Below are positions 16,678-23,957 of a stretch of DNA of 64,000 nt, in pieces (the first letter of the stretch is position 1; each line of letters starts with the position of its first letter). The DNA is taken from positions 1 through 64,000 of the forward strand of contig NZ_RBZM01000016.1 of NCBI RefSeq assembly GCF_003628305.1, written 5' to 3'. The position numbers were made by a program, and so were the translations under genes. A model generated the notes under the pieces. It had not been told where the DNA came from. It saw only the letters and a program-made list of their open reading frames with translations, and did not search any database. The stretch comes from Cohnella endophytica (lineage in GTDB: Bacteria > Bacillota > Bacilli > Paenibacillales > Paenibacillaceae).

Positions 16678-17667
16678 ATGAGTAACTACAATTCAAGACC
16701 GCCGGGCAATCGTTCGGCTTCCGGCGCGAAGCCTTATTCCCAAGGCGAGCGCAAAGGCGCTTGGTCCGCCGGCGACAAAGGCCGCGGAGAGAAGGACAAG
16801 CGTCCTCAAGCTTCCGTTCAGCCTAAGGAATCGGCGGCAGACGCGGAGTTATGGGCCGCGGAAAGCGCGTTAAAGGGCGATGACGAATATTTGGCGGGCA
16901 AGCATCCCGTGTTGGAAGCGATGAAGGCCGGACGTTCGATCAATAAGATCTTTATCTCCAACCAGGCGCAGCGCTTCCTGATTCAACCGATCATGGAAGG
17001 CGCCAAGGAACGCGGTATCGTCGTGCAGCAAGTAGATAAGAGCAAGCTTGACCGGCTCGTTCCCGATTTGCAGCATCAAGGCGTCGTGGCGCAAGTCGCG
17101 GCGGCGGCTTATTATGAAGTGGACGAGCTGCTAGCCCGCGCGGCCGAGCGGGGGGAAGCCCCGTTGATTATTCTCCTTGACGAAGTAGAGGATCCGCACA
17201 ATTTGGGCTCCATTTTGCGTACGGCGGACTGTACGGGCGTGCATGGAGTGATCGTTCCCAAGCGCAGAAGCGCGGGCTTGACCCCGATCGTCGCCAAGAC
17301 GTCCGCGGGAGCGGTAGAATACGTGCCGGTGGCAAGAGTCGCCAATCTCGTGCAAACGATGGAGAAGCTGAAGGAAGCCGGCTTATGGATCGCGGGAGCG
17401 GACGTCGGAGCCAAGGAAGGCTTCTACGACACCAATCTAACGGGCCCTCTCGCCATCGTAATCGGCAACGAAGGCCAAGGGTTATCCCGGTTGGTCAAGG
17501 AGCGTTGCGATTTTATCCTGTCGTTGCCGATGGTCGGGCAGATCAACTCATTGAACGCTTCCGTGGCCACGGGAGTCATTTTGTACGAAGTCGTGCGCCA
17601 GCGGCAGCAGGCTTCGAAAGCCAAAGGCGCCGCGACTCCGGCTAGCCCGGCTTCGGACCATGCGTGA
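16678..17667 (+). CDS. rlmB: RlmB-type 23S rRNA 2'-O-ribose methyltransferase
   Basis: The 329-residue protein has SpoU/TrmH family motifs: EVEDPHNLGSILRTAD near 169-184, IVIGNEGQGLSRLVKERC near 260-277 and LPMVGQINSLNASVATGV near 282-299, which form the knotted AdoMet site. A substrate-binding L30e-like part (about 75-150) precedes it. The first ~60 residues are low-complexity, rich in Gly, Lys and Ser, beyond the usual family start. The likely target is G2251 (E. coli numbering) of 23S rRNA. It overlaps rae1 by 8 bp. Confidence 0.9.
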   Translation: MSNYNSRPPGNRSASGAKPYSQGERKGAWSAGDKGRGEKDKRPQASVQPKESAADAELWAAESALKGDDEYLAGKHPVLEAMKAGRSINKIFISNQAQRFLIQPIMEGAKERGIVVQQVDKSKLDRLVPDLQHQGVVAQVAAAAYYEVDELLARAAERGEAPLIILLDEVEDPHNLGSILRTADCTGVHGVIVPKRRSAGLTPIVAKTSAGAVEYVPVARVANLVQTMEKLKEAGLWIAGADVGAKEGFYDTNLTGPLAIVIGNEGQGLSRLVKERCDFILSLPMVGQINSLNASVATGVILYEVVRQRQQASKAKGAATPASPASDHA

Positions 17668-18208
17668 GAAAGGCATGTTCCAGCGCGAAGACGTCTTGCT
17701 AGTCGACGGCTACAACATGATCGGGGCGTGGTCAGAGCTGGCCGCGCTGAAGAACGAGAAGCTGGAAGACGCCAGGGACGCGCTATTGGACATGCTTTCC
17801 GATTACCAGAGCTATGCGGGGCTGGTACTCATCGTCGTTTTCGACGCCTTCCGCGTACCGGGTACGGGCGCGGAGTATCGGCACAAGAAGAAAATGAAGG
17901 TCGTATACACCCGCGAACGCGAAACCGCCGACGAGTGCATCGAGCGACTGGTCGGCGAATGGACGTCCGTGCGGCGTAATATTTACGTGGCGACCTCGGA
18001 TCTGGTGGAGCAGAATGTCGCCTTCGGCAAGGGGGCGCTTCGAGTCTCGGCACGAGAGCTGAGGTTAGAGGTAAAGCAAAGCCGCTCCGACATCCAGACG
18101 GTAATTACTAATGAAACCAGCCTGAAAAAAAATCCGCTCGGCGGCGCTTTGCCCGATGACGTGCAGCGCCGATTGGAGAGGATGAGAAGGGGGCTGGGAG
18201 AAAATTGA
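17660..18208 (+). CDS. rae1: Rae1 (YacP), ribosome-associated NYN endoribonuclease
   Basis: The 182-residue protein begins with LLVDGYNMIGAW (metal-binding Asp of the NYN/PIN fold), then VVFDAFRVPG and ERETADECIERL, followed by YVATSDLVEQ, all YacP-family motifs. In B. subtilis Rae1 cleaves mRNA in the ribosomal A site. ATG 17660 overlaps rlmB; a downstream ATG at 17675 would remove five residues. Length is close to the Bacillus protein (~170). Confidence 0.92.
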   Translation: MREKGMFQREDVLLVDGYNMIGAWSELAALKNEKLEDARDALLDMLSDYQSYAGLVLIVVFDAFRVPGTGAEYRHKKKMKVVYTRERETADECIERLVGEWTSVRRNIYVATSDLVEQNVAFGKGALRVSARELRLEVKQSRSDIQTVITNETSLKKNPLGGALPDDVQRRLERMRRGLGEN

Positions 18209-18273
18209 AGCGAAACGTGGCTTTTATTGACAATTTTACCACCGGGGGCGAACCCCTCGAAACGGCAAAAACA

Positions 18274-18302
18274 TTGACGCTACGCGCTAGATCAAGTATA
18301 TT
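18274..18302 (+). promoter_or_regulatory. SigA-type promoter of sigH
   Basis: TTGACG (18274-18279), 17-bp spacer, TATATT (18297-18302), about 60 bp before the sigH start. I did not find a clear AbrB or Spo0A site. Confidence 0.75.
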
Positions 18303-18361
18303 GATAATAGTTTGTTAGAGTTAAAGGTTCCAGTACGCCCATGCAGACCGGAGGGATGTTC

Positions 18362-19012
18362 GTGAGTGTCGACTTGGAGAGACTGGCAACACGTGAGTAC
18401 GACTTCAAGGCCGACGAGGACATCGTTGAATTCGTTCGCATTGGCGACAGCGAAGCTTTGGAGTTTCTCATTCATAAATATCGTAATTTCGTGCGGGCGA
18501 AAGCGCGCTCTTACTTTCTGATCGGCGCGGAGCGGGAAGATATCGTGCAGGAAGGCATGATCGGGCTATACAAGGCGATTCGCGATTTCAAAGGCGATAA
18601 GCTGGCCTCGTTCAAAGCGTTCGCCGAGCTGTGCATCACCCGTCAGATCATTACCGCGATCAAGACCGCCACCCGTCAGAAGCATATTCCCCTTAATTCC
18701 TACGTTTCATTGGACAAGCCGATTTACGATGAAGATTCCGATCGGACGCTGCTCGACGTCATTTGCGGTTCCCGAGTATGCGACCCCGAGGAAATGATCA
18801 TCAACCAAGAAGAGTTCTACGGTCTTGAAGATAAGATGTCCGAAATCTTGAGCGACCTGGAACGTAAAGTTCTTATGCTATATCTGGATGGACGCTCCTA
18901 TCAAGAGATCGCAGTCGACCTCGACAGGCACGTGAAGTCGATCGATAATGCACTCCAACGGGTGAAGCGCAAGCTGGAGAGATATCTCGAGATTCGCGAC
19001 CTCGGCCTCTAA
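18362..19012 (+). CDS. sigH: RNA polymerase sigma-H factor
   Basis: The 216-residue sigma70-family protein has region 2 with KYRNFVRAKARSYFLIGAERED and DIVQEGMIGLYKAIRDF, and region 4 with SDLERKVLMLYLDGRSYQEIA, almost identical to Bacillus SigH. It directs transition-state and early sporulation genes. I take GTG 18362 as start because CGGAGGG lies 6 nt upstream and the protein then begins MSVDLERL, as in Paenibacillus relatives; the in-frame ATG at 18341 lies ahead of that SD. Confidence 0.95.
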   Translation: MSVDLERLATREYDFKADEDIVEFVRIGDSEALEFLIHKYRNFVRAKARSYFLIGAEREDIVQEGMIGLYKAIRDFKGDKLASFKAFAELCITRQIITAIKTATRQKHIPLNSYVSLDKPIYDEDSDRTLLDVICGSRVCDPEEMIINQEEFYGLEDKMSEILSDLERKVLMLYLDGRSYQEIAVDLDRHVKSIDNALQRVKRKLERYLEIRDLGL

Positions 19013-19059
19013 TCGCCGCTGGGGATAGGGTTTCCGGCACTCATACGATAAAACGAACG

Positions 19060-19086
19060 GCAGCCGCTAGCTTGAGCTGCTTTTTT
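19060..19086 (+). terminator. Terminator after sigH
   Basis: GCAGC (19060-19064) pairs with GCTGC (19076-19080), loop of 11, followed by six T. Short stem, but placed 47 bp after the stop. Confidence 0.6.
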
Positions 19087-19248
19087 ATTTGCTTAGGAAG
19101 GGTTATAGGTAATAGATTTGGCAAATAACTGCCCCTTTGACGGTTAAGAACCGCAAAAAAAAGGAAGAATGGTACGATGGATGAGGGACGGGCGCGGTCT
19201 TACACCCTATTTGTCCGTTTGCCAATAGTAGGCTAAAGACACTTTTCG

Positions 19249-19277
19249 TTGACATCGATTTGCCCCTGTGATAAATT
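19249..19277 (+). promoter_or_regulatory. SigA-type promoter of rpmG-secE-nusG
   Basis: Perfect TTGACA (19249-19254), 17-bp spacer, TAAATT (19272-19277). This leaves a ~175-nt untranslated leader before rpmG. Confidence 0.75.
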
Positions 19278-19283
19278 ATTTTA

Positions 19284-19459
19284 GTAACCTTAACGTGGTT
19301 TCTTATGCGCTGGCTCCGAATCATCGGCGAAACACCAGGAATTGTTGTCTTGATGATTCGTCATCGGACGGGGTTCTCACTCGGCCTTGGTTCGCCAAGC
19401 TGAGGTTTCCGCTGAATGGTTGTATTTTTATGAAGTTATGATCCCGGGAGGTGGAAGGG
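19284..19459 (+). promoter_or_regulatory. Long structured leader of rpmG
   Basis: Between the promoter and rpmG the leader contains a perfect 9-bp stem, CGAATCATC (19317-19325) with GATGATTCG (19352-19360), and an overlapping CCGAATCATCGG / CATCGG pattern that could give alternative pairings. I do not recognise a known RNA family. The rest of the 19087-19248 gap shows nothing coding. Confidence 0.35.
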
Positions 19460-19609
19460 ATGCGGGTGATTATCACTCTAGCTTGTACGAACTGCAAGCA
19501 TCGGAATTACACGTCGAGCAAGAACAAACGGACGCACGCCGATCGCATCGAGTTGAAGAAGTTCTGCAGATTTTGCAATGAACACACTCCTCACCGCGAA
19601 ACGCGCTAA
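19460..19609 (+). CDS. rpmG: 50S ribosomal protein L33
   Basis: A 49-codon gene encoding MRVIITLACTNCKHRNYTSS..., ending HRETR. It has two CxxC pairs (CTNC near 9-12, CRFC near 36-39), making it the zinc-binding form. L33 sits near the ribosomal E site. SD GGGAGGTGG lies 6 nt before the ATG. Position just ahead of secE-nusG is the Bacillales standard. Confidence 0.95.
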   Translation: MRVIITLACTNCKHRNYTSSKNKRTHADRIELKKFCRFCNEHTPHRETR

Positions 19610-19627
19610 CTCCTAGGAGGTAACAAC

Positions 19628-19837
19628 GTGACTTTCCTGGCCAAAATGAAACAAAGCTTTGGGTCATTTTTTTCGTTTTTCGGCGACAGCTGGAGCGAAT
19701 TAAAGAAAGTCCGCTGGCCCAACCGGAAAGAGCTCGTCAGCTACACGGTCATCGTTATTGTGACAATCCTGCTGGTAACGATCTACTTCTGGGGTTTGGA
19801 CATCGGCATTTCATCCCTCGTCGGTCTTATCATCTGA
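19628..19837 (+). CDS. secE: SecE, preprotein translocase subunit
   Basis: The 69-residue protein has an amphipathic N-terminal helix with the conserved ELKKVRWPNRKEL (about 24-36) and one transmembrane segment (about 39-60). It clamps SecY in the membrane channel. Start is GTG 19628 after TAGGAGG. It lies 18 bp after rpmG and 25 bp before nusG. Confidence 0.95.
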   Translation: MTFLAKMKQSFGSFFSFFGDSWSELKKVRWPNRKELVSYTVIVIVTILLVTIYFWGLDIGISSLVGLII

Positions 19838-19862
19838 CGTAGGAACCAAAGGTGGCTTTTCC

Positions 19863-20396
19863 ATGGAGAAAAGATGGTATGTAGTGCACACGTACTCCGG
19901 TTACGAGAACAAGGTCAAGGCGAACTTGGAGAAACGCGTGGAATCTATGGGTATGCAGGACAAAATCTTCCGCGTTCTTGTTCCGATGGAAGAAGAGATC
20001 GTCAACAAGGACGGTAAGAAAAAGACGGTTATGCGTAAAGTGTATCCGGGTTACGTTCTAGTGGAGATGGTCCAAACGGACGATTCCTGGTATGTGGTCC
20101 GCAATACTCCGGGAGTAACCGGGTTTGTAGGCTCTACCGGTTCTGGATCGAAGCCGACGGCGCTTCTGCCTGATGAAGTAGAAGGAATTCTGCGTCATAT
20201 GGGCATGGACGAGCCGAAGCCGGTTATCGATTTCGAACTCAAAGAGAACGTTCGAGTCAAGGTGGGTCCTTTCGCGAACTTCGTCGGTTCCGTAGAAGAA
20301 ATTCTCGCCGACAAGAGCAAGCTTAAGGTGCACGTCAACATGTTTGGCAGGGAAACCCCGGTTGAGTTGGATTTCACTCAAGTGGAAAAGATATAA
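19863..20396 (+). CDS. nusG: NusG transcription elongation factor
   Basis: The 177-residue protein has the NGN domain (WYVVHTYSGYENKVKANLE near 4-22, YPGYVLVEM near 61-69, NTPGVTGFVG near 81-90) and the C-terminal KOW domain (about 120-175). NusG binds the RNA polymerase clamp and modulates pausing and coupling with ribosomes. Its usual location before rplK is kept. Confidence 0.97.
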   Translation: MEKRWYVVHTYSGYENKVKANLEKRVESMGMQDKIFRVLVPMEEEIVNKDGKKKTVMRKVYPGYVLVEMVQTDDSWYVVRNTPGVTGFVGSTGSGSKPTALLPDEVEGILRHMGMDEPKPVIDFELKENVRVKVGPFANFVGSVEEILADKSKLKVHVNMFGRETPVELDFTQVEKI

Positions 20397-20483
20397 GAAT
20401 CCTTACGGGTTCTGGGTTTCTTGAAAGAGCGGGAGGAACGGGAGTTCCGTTAAACCGCATTACGGGTCAGGGAGGTGTGCAAC

Positions 20484-20909
20484 ATGGCAAAAAAGGTTAT
20501 CAAATTGGTGAAGCTTCAAGTAAACGCGGGTAAAGCTAACCCTGCGCCGCCGATCGGTCCTGCACTTGGTCAAGCTGGCGTAAACATCATGGCTTTCTGT
20601 AAAGAGTTCAATGCTCGCACGGCGGATCAAGTGGGATTGATTATTCCGGTTGTTATTTCCGTATACGAGGATCGCTCCTTTACGTTCGAGACGAAGACTC
20701 CGCCTGCTGCGGTATTGCTTCGCGTAGCTGCTGGAATTCCTAAAGGATCCGGCGAACCGAACAAAAAGAAAGTCGCTACTGTGAAACGCGCGAAAGTTCG
20801 CGATATCGCAGAGCAAAAAATGCAAGATCTTAACGCGGCTTCCGTTGAAGCGGCTATGCGTATGGTCGAAGGAACGGCTCGCAGCATGGGCGTCGTTATC
20901 GAGGACTAA
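20484..20909 (+). CDS. rplK: 50S ribosomal protein L11
   Basis: The 141-residue protein has the proline-rich N-terminal NPAPPIGPALGQAGVNIM and the C-terminal rRNA-binding domain. It forms the base of the L7/L12 stalk at the thiopeptide/EF-G site. ATG 20484 follows GGAGGTG by 7 nt; an in-frame GTG at 20475 lies within the SD and is rejected. Length equals the family norm. Confidence 0.97.
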   Translation: MAKKVIKLVKLQVNAGKANPAPPIGPALGQAGVNIMAFCKEFNARTADQVGLIIPVVISVYEDRSFTFETKTPPAAVLLRVAAGIPKGSGEPNKKKVATVKRAKVRDIAEQKMQDLNAASVEAAMRMVEGTARSMGVVIED

Positions 20910-21007
20910 TCGCCTGCTGCCCTTCGGGGCGCTTGCGTACCGCGGTTCTTATATGAACCGCTTGTGGGAGGAAACTTCCGTTAAAACCACAAAAGGAGGA
21001 GAACAAC

Positions 21008-21700
21008 TTGGCTAAACACGGTAAGAAATATGCAGAATCCGTTAAGCTGATCGATCGCGATGCTACCTACGAATCGTTGGAAGCTATCGAACTCGTGAAG
21101 AAAGCGGCAACGGCCAAATTCGACGAAACCGTCGAAGCAGCTGTCCGCCTCGGCGTAGATCCGAGGAAACAAGATCAAGCAGTGCGCGGCGTAGTCGTCC
21201 TGCCACACGGCACCGGCAAAACGCAACGCGTCCTCGTATTCGCGAAGGGCGATAAGCTGAAAGAAGCTGAAGCAGCCGGCGCGGATTACGTAGGGGATGC
21301 TGACCTCATCGCTAAAATCCAACAAGGATGGTTCGAGTTCGACGTCTGCGTCGCGACTCCGGACATGATGAGCGAAGTAGGTAAACTCGGTCGTATTCTC
21401 GGGGGTAAAGGTTTGATGCCTAACCCTAAAGCTGGTACGGTAACGAATGACGTTACGAAAGCCATCAACGAGATCAAAGCCGGTAAAATCGAATACCGTC
21501 TGGACAAAGCCGGACAAATTCACGCTCCGATCGGTAAAGTTTCTTTCGACGCTGCGAAGCTCGACGAGAACTTGAAAGCTCTGATCGACGCGTTGAGCCG
21601 CGCGAAACCTGCATCTTCCAAAGGCGTTTACCTGAAAAACATCTCGATTTCTTCGACGATGGGACCAGGCGCTCGCGTAAATGCTTCGGTATATCGCTAA
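21008..21700 (+). CDS. rplA: 50S ribosomal protein L1
   Basis: The 230-residue protein carries the L1 signatures LPHGTGKT and GKGLMPNPKAGTV, and forms the mobile L1 stalk that releases E-site tRNA. The start is TTG 21008 after AAAGGAGGAG, giving MAKHGKKY. Length matches the family (~232). Confidence 0.97.
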   Translation: MAKHGKKYAESVKLIDRDATYESLEAIELVKKAATAKFDETVEAAVRLGVDPRKQDQAVRGVVVLPHGTGKTQRVLVFAKGDKLKEAEAAGADYVGDADLIAKIQQGWFEFDVCVATPDMMSEVGKLGRILGGKGLMPNPKAGTVTNDVTKAINEIKAGKIEYRLDKAGQIHAPIGKVSFDAAKLDENLKALIDALSRAKPASSKGVYLKNISISSTMGPGARVNASVYR

Positions 21701-21742
21701 TCCATTCAGATCCTCGGACTGAGCGGACGGTAAAAACTGTCT

Positions 21743-21771
21743 TTGACATCGGAATGCCTTAATGGTAAGCT
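21743..21771 (+). promoter_or_regulatory. SigA-type promoter of rplJ-rplL
   Basis: Perfect TTGACA (21743-21748), 17-bp spacer, weak -10 TAAGCT (21766-21771). It would start the L10 leader RNA. Confidence 0.6.
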
Positions 21772-21774
21772 GAT

Positions 21775-21992
21775 GAAGCTGATAAACGAATATGGATACC
21801 GTAGACCGTAGGTGCAAGACGCGAGCGCGATTTGTCGGCAAATGCCGGCACTGAGGCCGTCGTTGAGCTTAATTTCCTACCGAGGTGTGTGGATAGAGTT
21901 TTTCTCTAGTTCGAAATGCTTGCATTTTGATGCTATGAGCAAGATCACGTCATGCCTCCGCGATGTCTGCGGGGGCATTTCTTATGCCTCCG
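21775..21992 (+). promoter_or_regulatory. Ribosomal protein L10 leader RNA
   Basis: The segment contains the features I associate with the Firmicute L10 leader: ACCGTAGACCGTAGGTGC (21797-21814) able to pair with CCTACCGAGGTGT (21877-21889), then a G+C-rich hairpin ATGCCTCCGC...GCGGGGGCAT (21952-21979) with a short T stretch. In Bacillus this leader binds L10(L12)4 and controls read-through into rplJL. Confidence 0.8.
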
Positions 21993-22043
21993 GGAACCGC
22001 GGGCTGAACATACGGTAATGCCAAGACTTAGGAGGTGTACACA

Positions 22044-22544
22044 ATGGCAAATGCAAAAATCATCGAAGGTAAACAACAAGAAGTAGAAGTGATCGCGGCG
22101 AAACTGCGCGAGAGCAACTGTACGGTTGTTGCGGATTACCGCGGCCTGAACGTGGCGCAAGTGACTTTGCTTCGCAAACAATTGCGTGAAGCCGGCGTTG
22201 AATTCCAAGTGTTGAAAAACTCCTTGGTGAGCCGTGCTGCCGCAAGTGCCGAGTTGAACGAGCTGGATTCCGTTCTGACTGGTCCAACTGCAGTAGCTTT
22301 CGGTAAAGACGTCGTTGCTCCAGCGAAAATCCTTAGCGATTTCGCGAAGAAAAACGATGCTTTGAAAGTAAAAGGCGGTATCGTTGAAGGGCGTTTCGTA
22401 GACGCTGCGCAAGTTAAAGCACTTGCTGACCTGCCTTCCCGCGAAGGTTTGTTGTCCATGTTGCTTAGCGTTCTGCAAGCTCCGGTTCGCAACTTCGCAC
22501 TCGCTGTCAAAGCGGTGTCCGAGAAGAACGAAGCAAGCGCGTAA
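22044..22544 (+). CDS. rplJ: 50S ribosomal protein L10
   Basis: The 166-residue protein has the L10 N-terminal RNA-binding domain (VADYRGLNVAQVTLLRKQLREAG region near 30-55) and a C-terminal helix that binds L7/L12 dimers. ATG 22044 follows TAGGAGGTG; an in-frame GTG at 22035 lies in the SD. It follows its own leader RNA and precedes rplL by 73 bp. Confidence 0.97.
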   Translation: MANAKIIEGKQQEVEVIAAKLRESNCTVVADYRGLNVAQVTLLRKQLREAGVEFQVLKNSLVSRAAASAELNELDSVLTGPTAVAFGKDVVAPAKILSDFAKKNDALKVKGGIVEGRFVDAAQVKALADLPSREGLLSMLLSVLQAPVRNFALAVKAVSEKNEASA

Positions 22545-22617
22545 GAAGATCGGGCGTACAGCGGTCGATTATCACAATAAGAAGATCAGTTGATCTTAAA
22601 TTATGGAGGGTACTCAA

Positions 22618-22980
22618 ATGAGCAAAGAGCAAATCTTAGAAGCCATTAAAGTGATGACAGTTCTTGAATTGAACGACCTGGTTAAAGCAATCGAAGAAGA
22701 ATTCGGCGTAACGGCTGCAGCTCCAGTTGCTGCTGGCGGCGCAGTTGCGGTTGCTGAAGTTGAAGAGCAATCCGAATTCGACGTTGTTCTTGTTGATGCT
22801 GGCGCATCCAAAATCAACGTAATCAAAGCTGTTCGCGAAATCACGGGCCTTGGCTTGAAAGAAGCAAAAGACCTCGTAGACAACGCTCCAAAAGCTGTTA
22901 AAGAAAAAGTAGCTAAAGAAGAAGCAGACGCAGTTAAAGCTAAGCTTGAAGAAGCTGGCGCTAAAGTAGAAGTTAAGTAA
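22618..22980 (+). CDS. rplL: 50S ribosomal protein L7/L12
   Basis: The 120-residue protein has the N-terminal dimerisation helices, an Ala/Gly/Val hinge (about 34-50) and the C-terminal factor-binding domain (GLGLKEAKDLVDNAPK). It recruits translational GTPases. ATG 22618 is 7 nt after GGAGGG; a second ATG at 22603 would overlap that SD. Confidence 0.97.
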   Translation: MSKEQILEAIKVMTVLELNDLVKAIEEEFGVTAAAPVAAGGAVAVAEVEEQSEFDVVLVDAGASKINVIKAVREITGLGLKEAKDLVDNAPKAVKEKVAKEEADAVKAKLEEAGAKVEVK

Positions 22981-22992
22981 GAAGCAGATCAT

Positions 22993-23027
22993 CAAACCCC
23001 TTGAAGATTTTCTTCGAGGGGTTTGTT
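22993..23027 (+). terminator. Terminator after rplL
   Basis: CAAACCCCT (22993-23001) pairs with AGGGGTTTG (23017-23025), with an inner GAAGA/TCTTC helix. The T tail is poor (TTC), so it may be leaky. Confidence 0.7.
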
Positions 23028-23099
23028 CATGTAAAAATTTGATTATGCTTAGAGAAGGCGAAGACGTTCTTTGTATGCCGTAATGTTGGAGGAGCTTGG

Positions 23100-23711
23100 G
23101 TGAACGATCATTATTACTCGAATAAACCGAAGTCGGCTAGCGACAGGCAAGTATTCGAAACGGTGCTTCGCGGAATTAAACTCCGATTGACATCCGATGC
23201 CGGCGTGTTTTCGCGGGACGGGGTGGACTATGGCAGTCGGGTGCTTATCGAGCATATGGAAATCCCGCACGACGCCAAAGTGCTGGATATCGGTTGCGGG
23301 TACGGCCCGATCGGCTTGATTGCTGCCCGCCTTGCGCCGCAAGGACATGTTACGCTAATCGATATCAACGAACGCGCGGTTGAATTGGCTAGACATAACG
23401 CGCAGGCGAACGGCGTTGATAACGTAAACTTCGCGCCAAGCGATCTATTCTCAGCGGTAGGCACAGAGACGTTCGACGTGATTCTCTCTAACCCTCCGAT
23501 TCGAGCGGGCAAAGCCGTCGTCCACCAATTGTTCGAGGAATCGCGGAAGCATCTTCGGCCAGGCGGTACGATATGGATCGTCATTCAGAAAAAGCAAGGC
23601 GCTCCATCGGCGAGAGCTAAGCTCGAAGAAATTTACGGCGATGAAGCGGTCGTAGAAGTCGGCAAGGATAAGGGCTATCGGATTTTCCGATGCACGAATC
23701 GTCAAAATTAA
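23100..23711 (+). CDS. Class I AdoMet methyltransferase, RsmC-like (YbxB)
   Basis: The 203-residue protein has the RsmC-type small-domain methyltransferase fold: motif I VLDIGCGYGPIGL near 61-73, acidic DIN near 87-89, and the NPPIR catalytic motif near 122-126 typical of base N-methylation. The target is probably 16S rRNA guanine or a related base, unproven. GTG 23100 follows GGAGGAGC. Its place between rplL and rpoB is that of B. subtilis ybxB. Confidence 0.88.
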   Translation: MNDHYYSNKPKSASDRQVFETVLRGIKLRLTSDAGVFSRDGVDYGSRVLIEHMEIPHDAKVLDIGCGYGPIGLIAARLAPQGHVTLIDINERAVELARHNAQANGVDNVNFAPSDLFSAVGTETFDVILSNPPIRAGKAVVHQLFEESRKHLRPGGTIWIVIQKKQGAPSARAKLEEIYGDEAVVEVGKDKGYRIFRCTNRQN

Positions 23712-23717
23712 AATAAT

Positions 23718-23746
23718 TTGACTTGACATTTTGGCTGTGGTATTAT
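23718..23746 (+). promoter_or_regulatory. SigA-type promoter of rpoB-rpoC
   Basis: TTGACT (23718-23723), 17-bp spacer, TATTAT (23741-23746). A second TATAAT at 23842-23847 lacks a good -35. The leader holds a GGGCT/AGCCC hairpin (23770-23806) followed by GGTCTTTT, possibly an attenuator. Confidence 0.65.
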
Positions 23747-23957
23747 TAAAAAATGTCAGTATTAGGATGGGCTAATTGTCTTCAACACAATAATGCTGTA
23801 AGCCCGGTCTTTTCCCAGGAATAAATTCTCTTCAGATGGCGTATAATGGGTTTGTTTTGGGGTAAAGGCAGGGATGAGTTGCCATTGTGCCGCCAACCGG
23901 CGCATAAGGGCTTTTCTTTATTTATGTGTTGAAGCAGACTTAAGGGGTGAGGTTAAG

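Noticed and set aside
21812..22018. 68-codon plus-strand frame in the L10 leader
   Set aside because: The region matches the L10 leader RNA and terminator; the predicted peptide looks random.
23874..23957. Longer N-terminus for RpoB
   Set aside because: The extra 28 residues have no match to RpoB, and a good SD lies just before TTG 23958.
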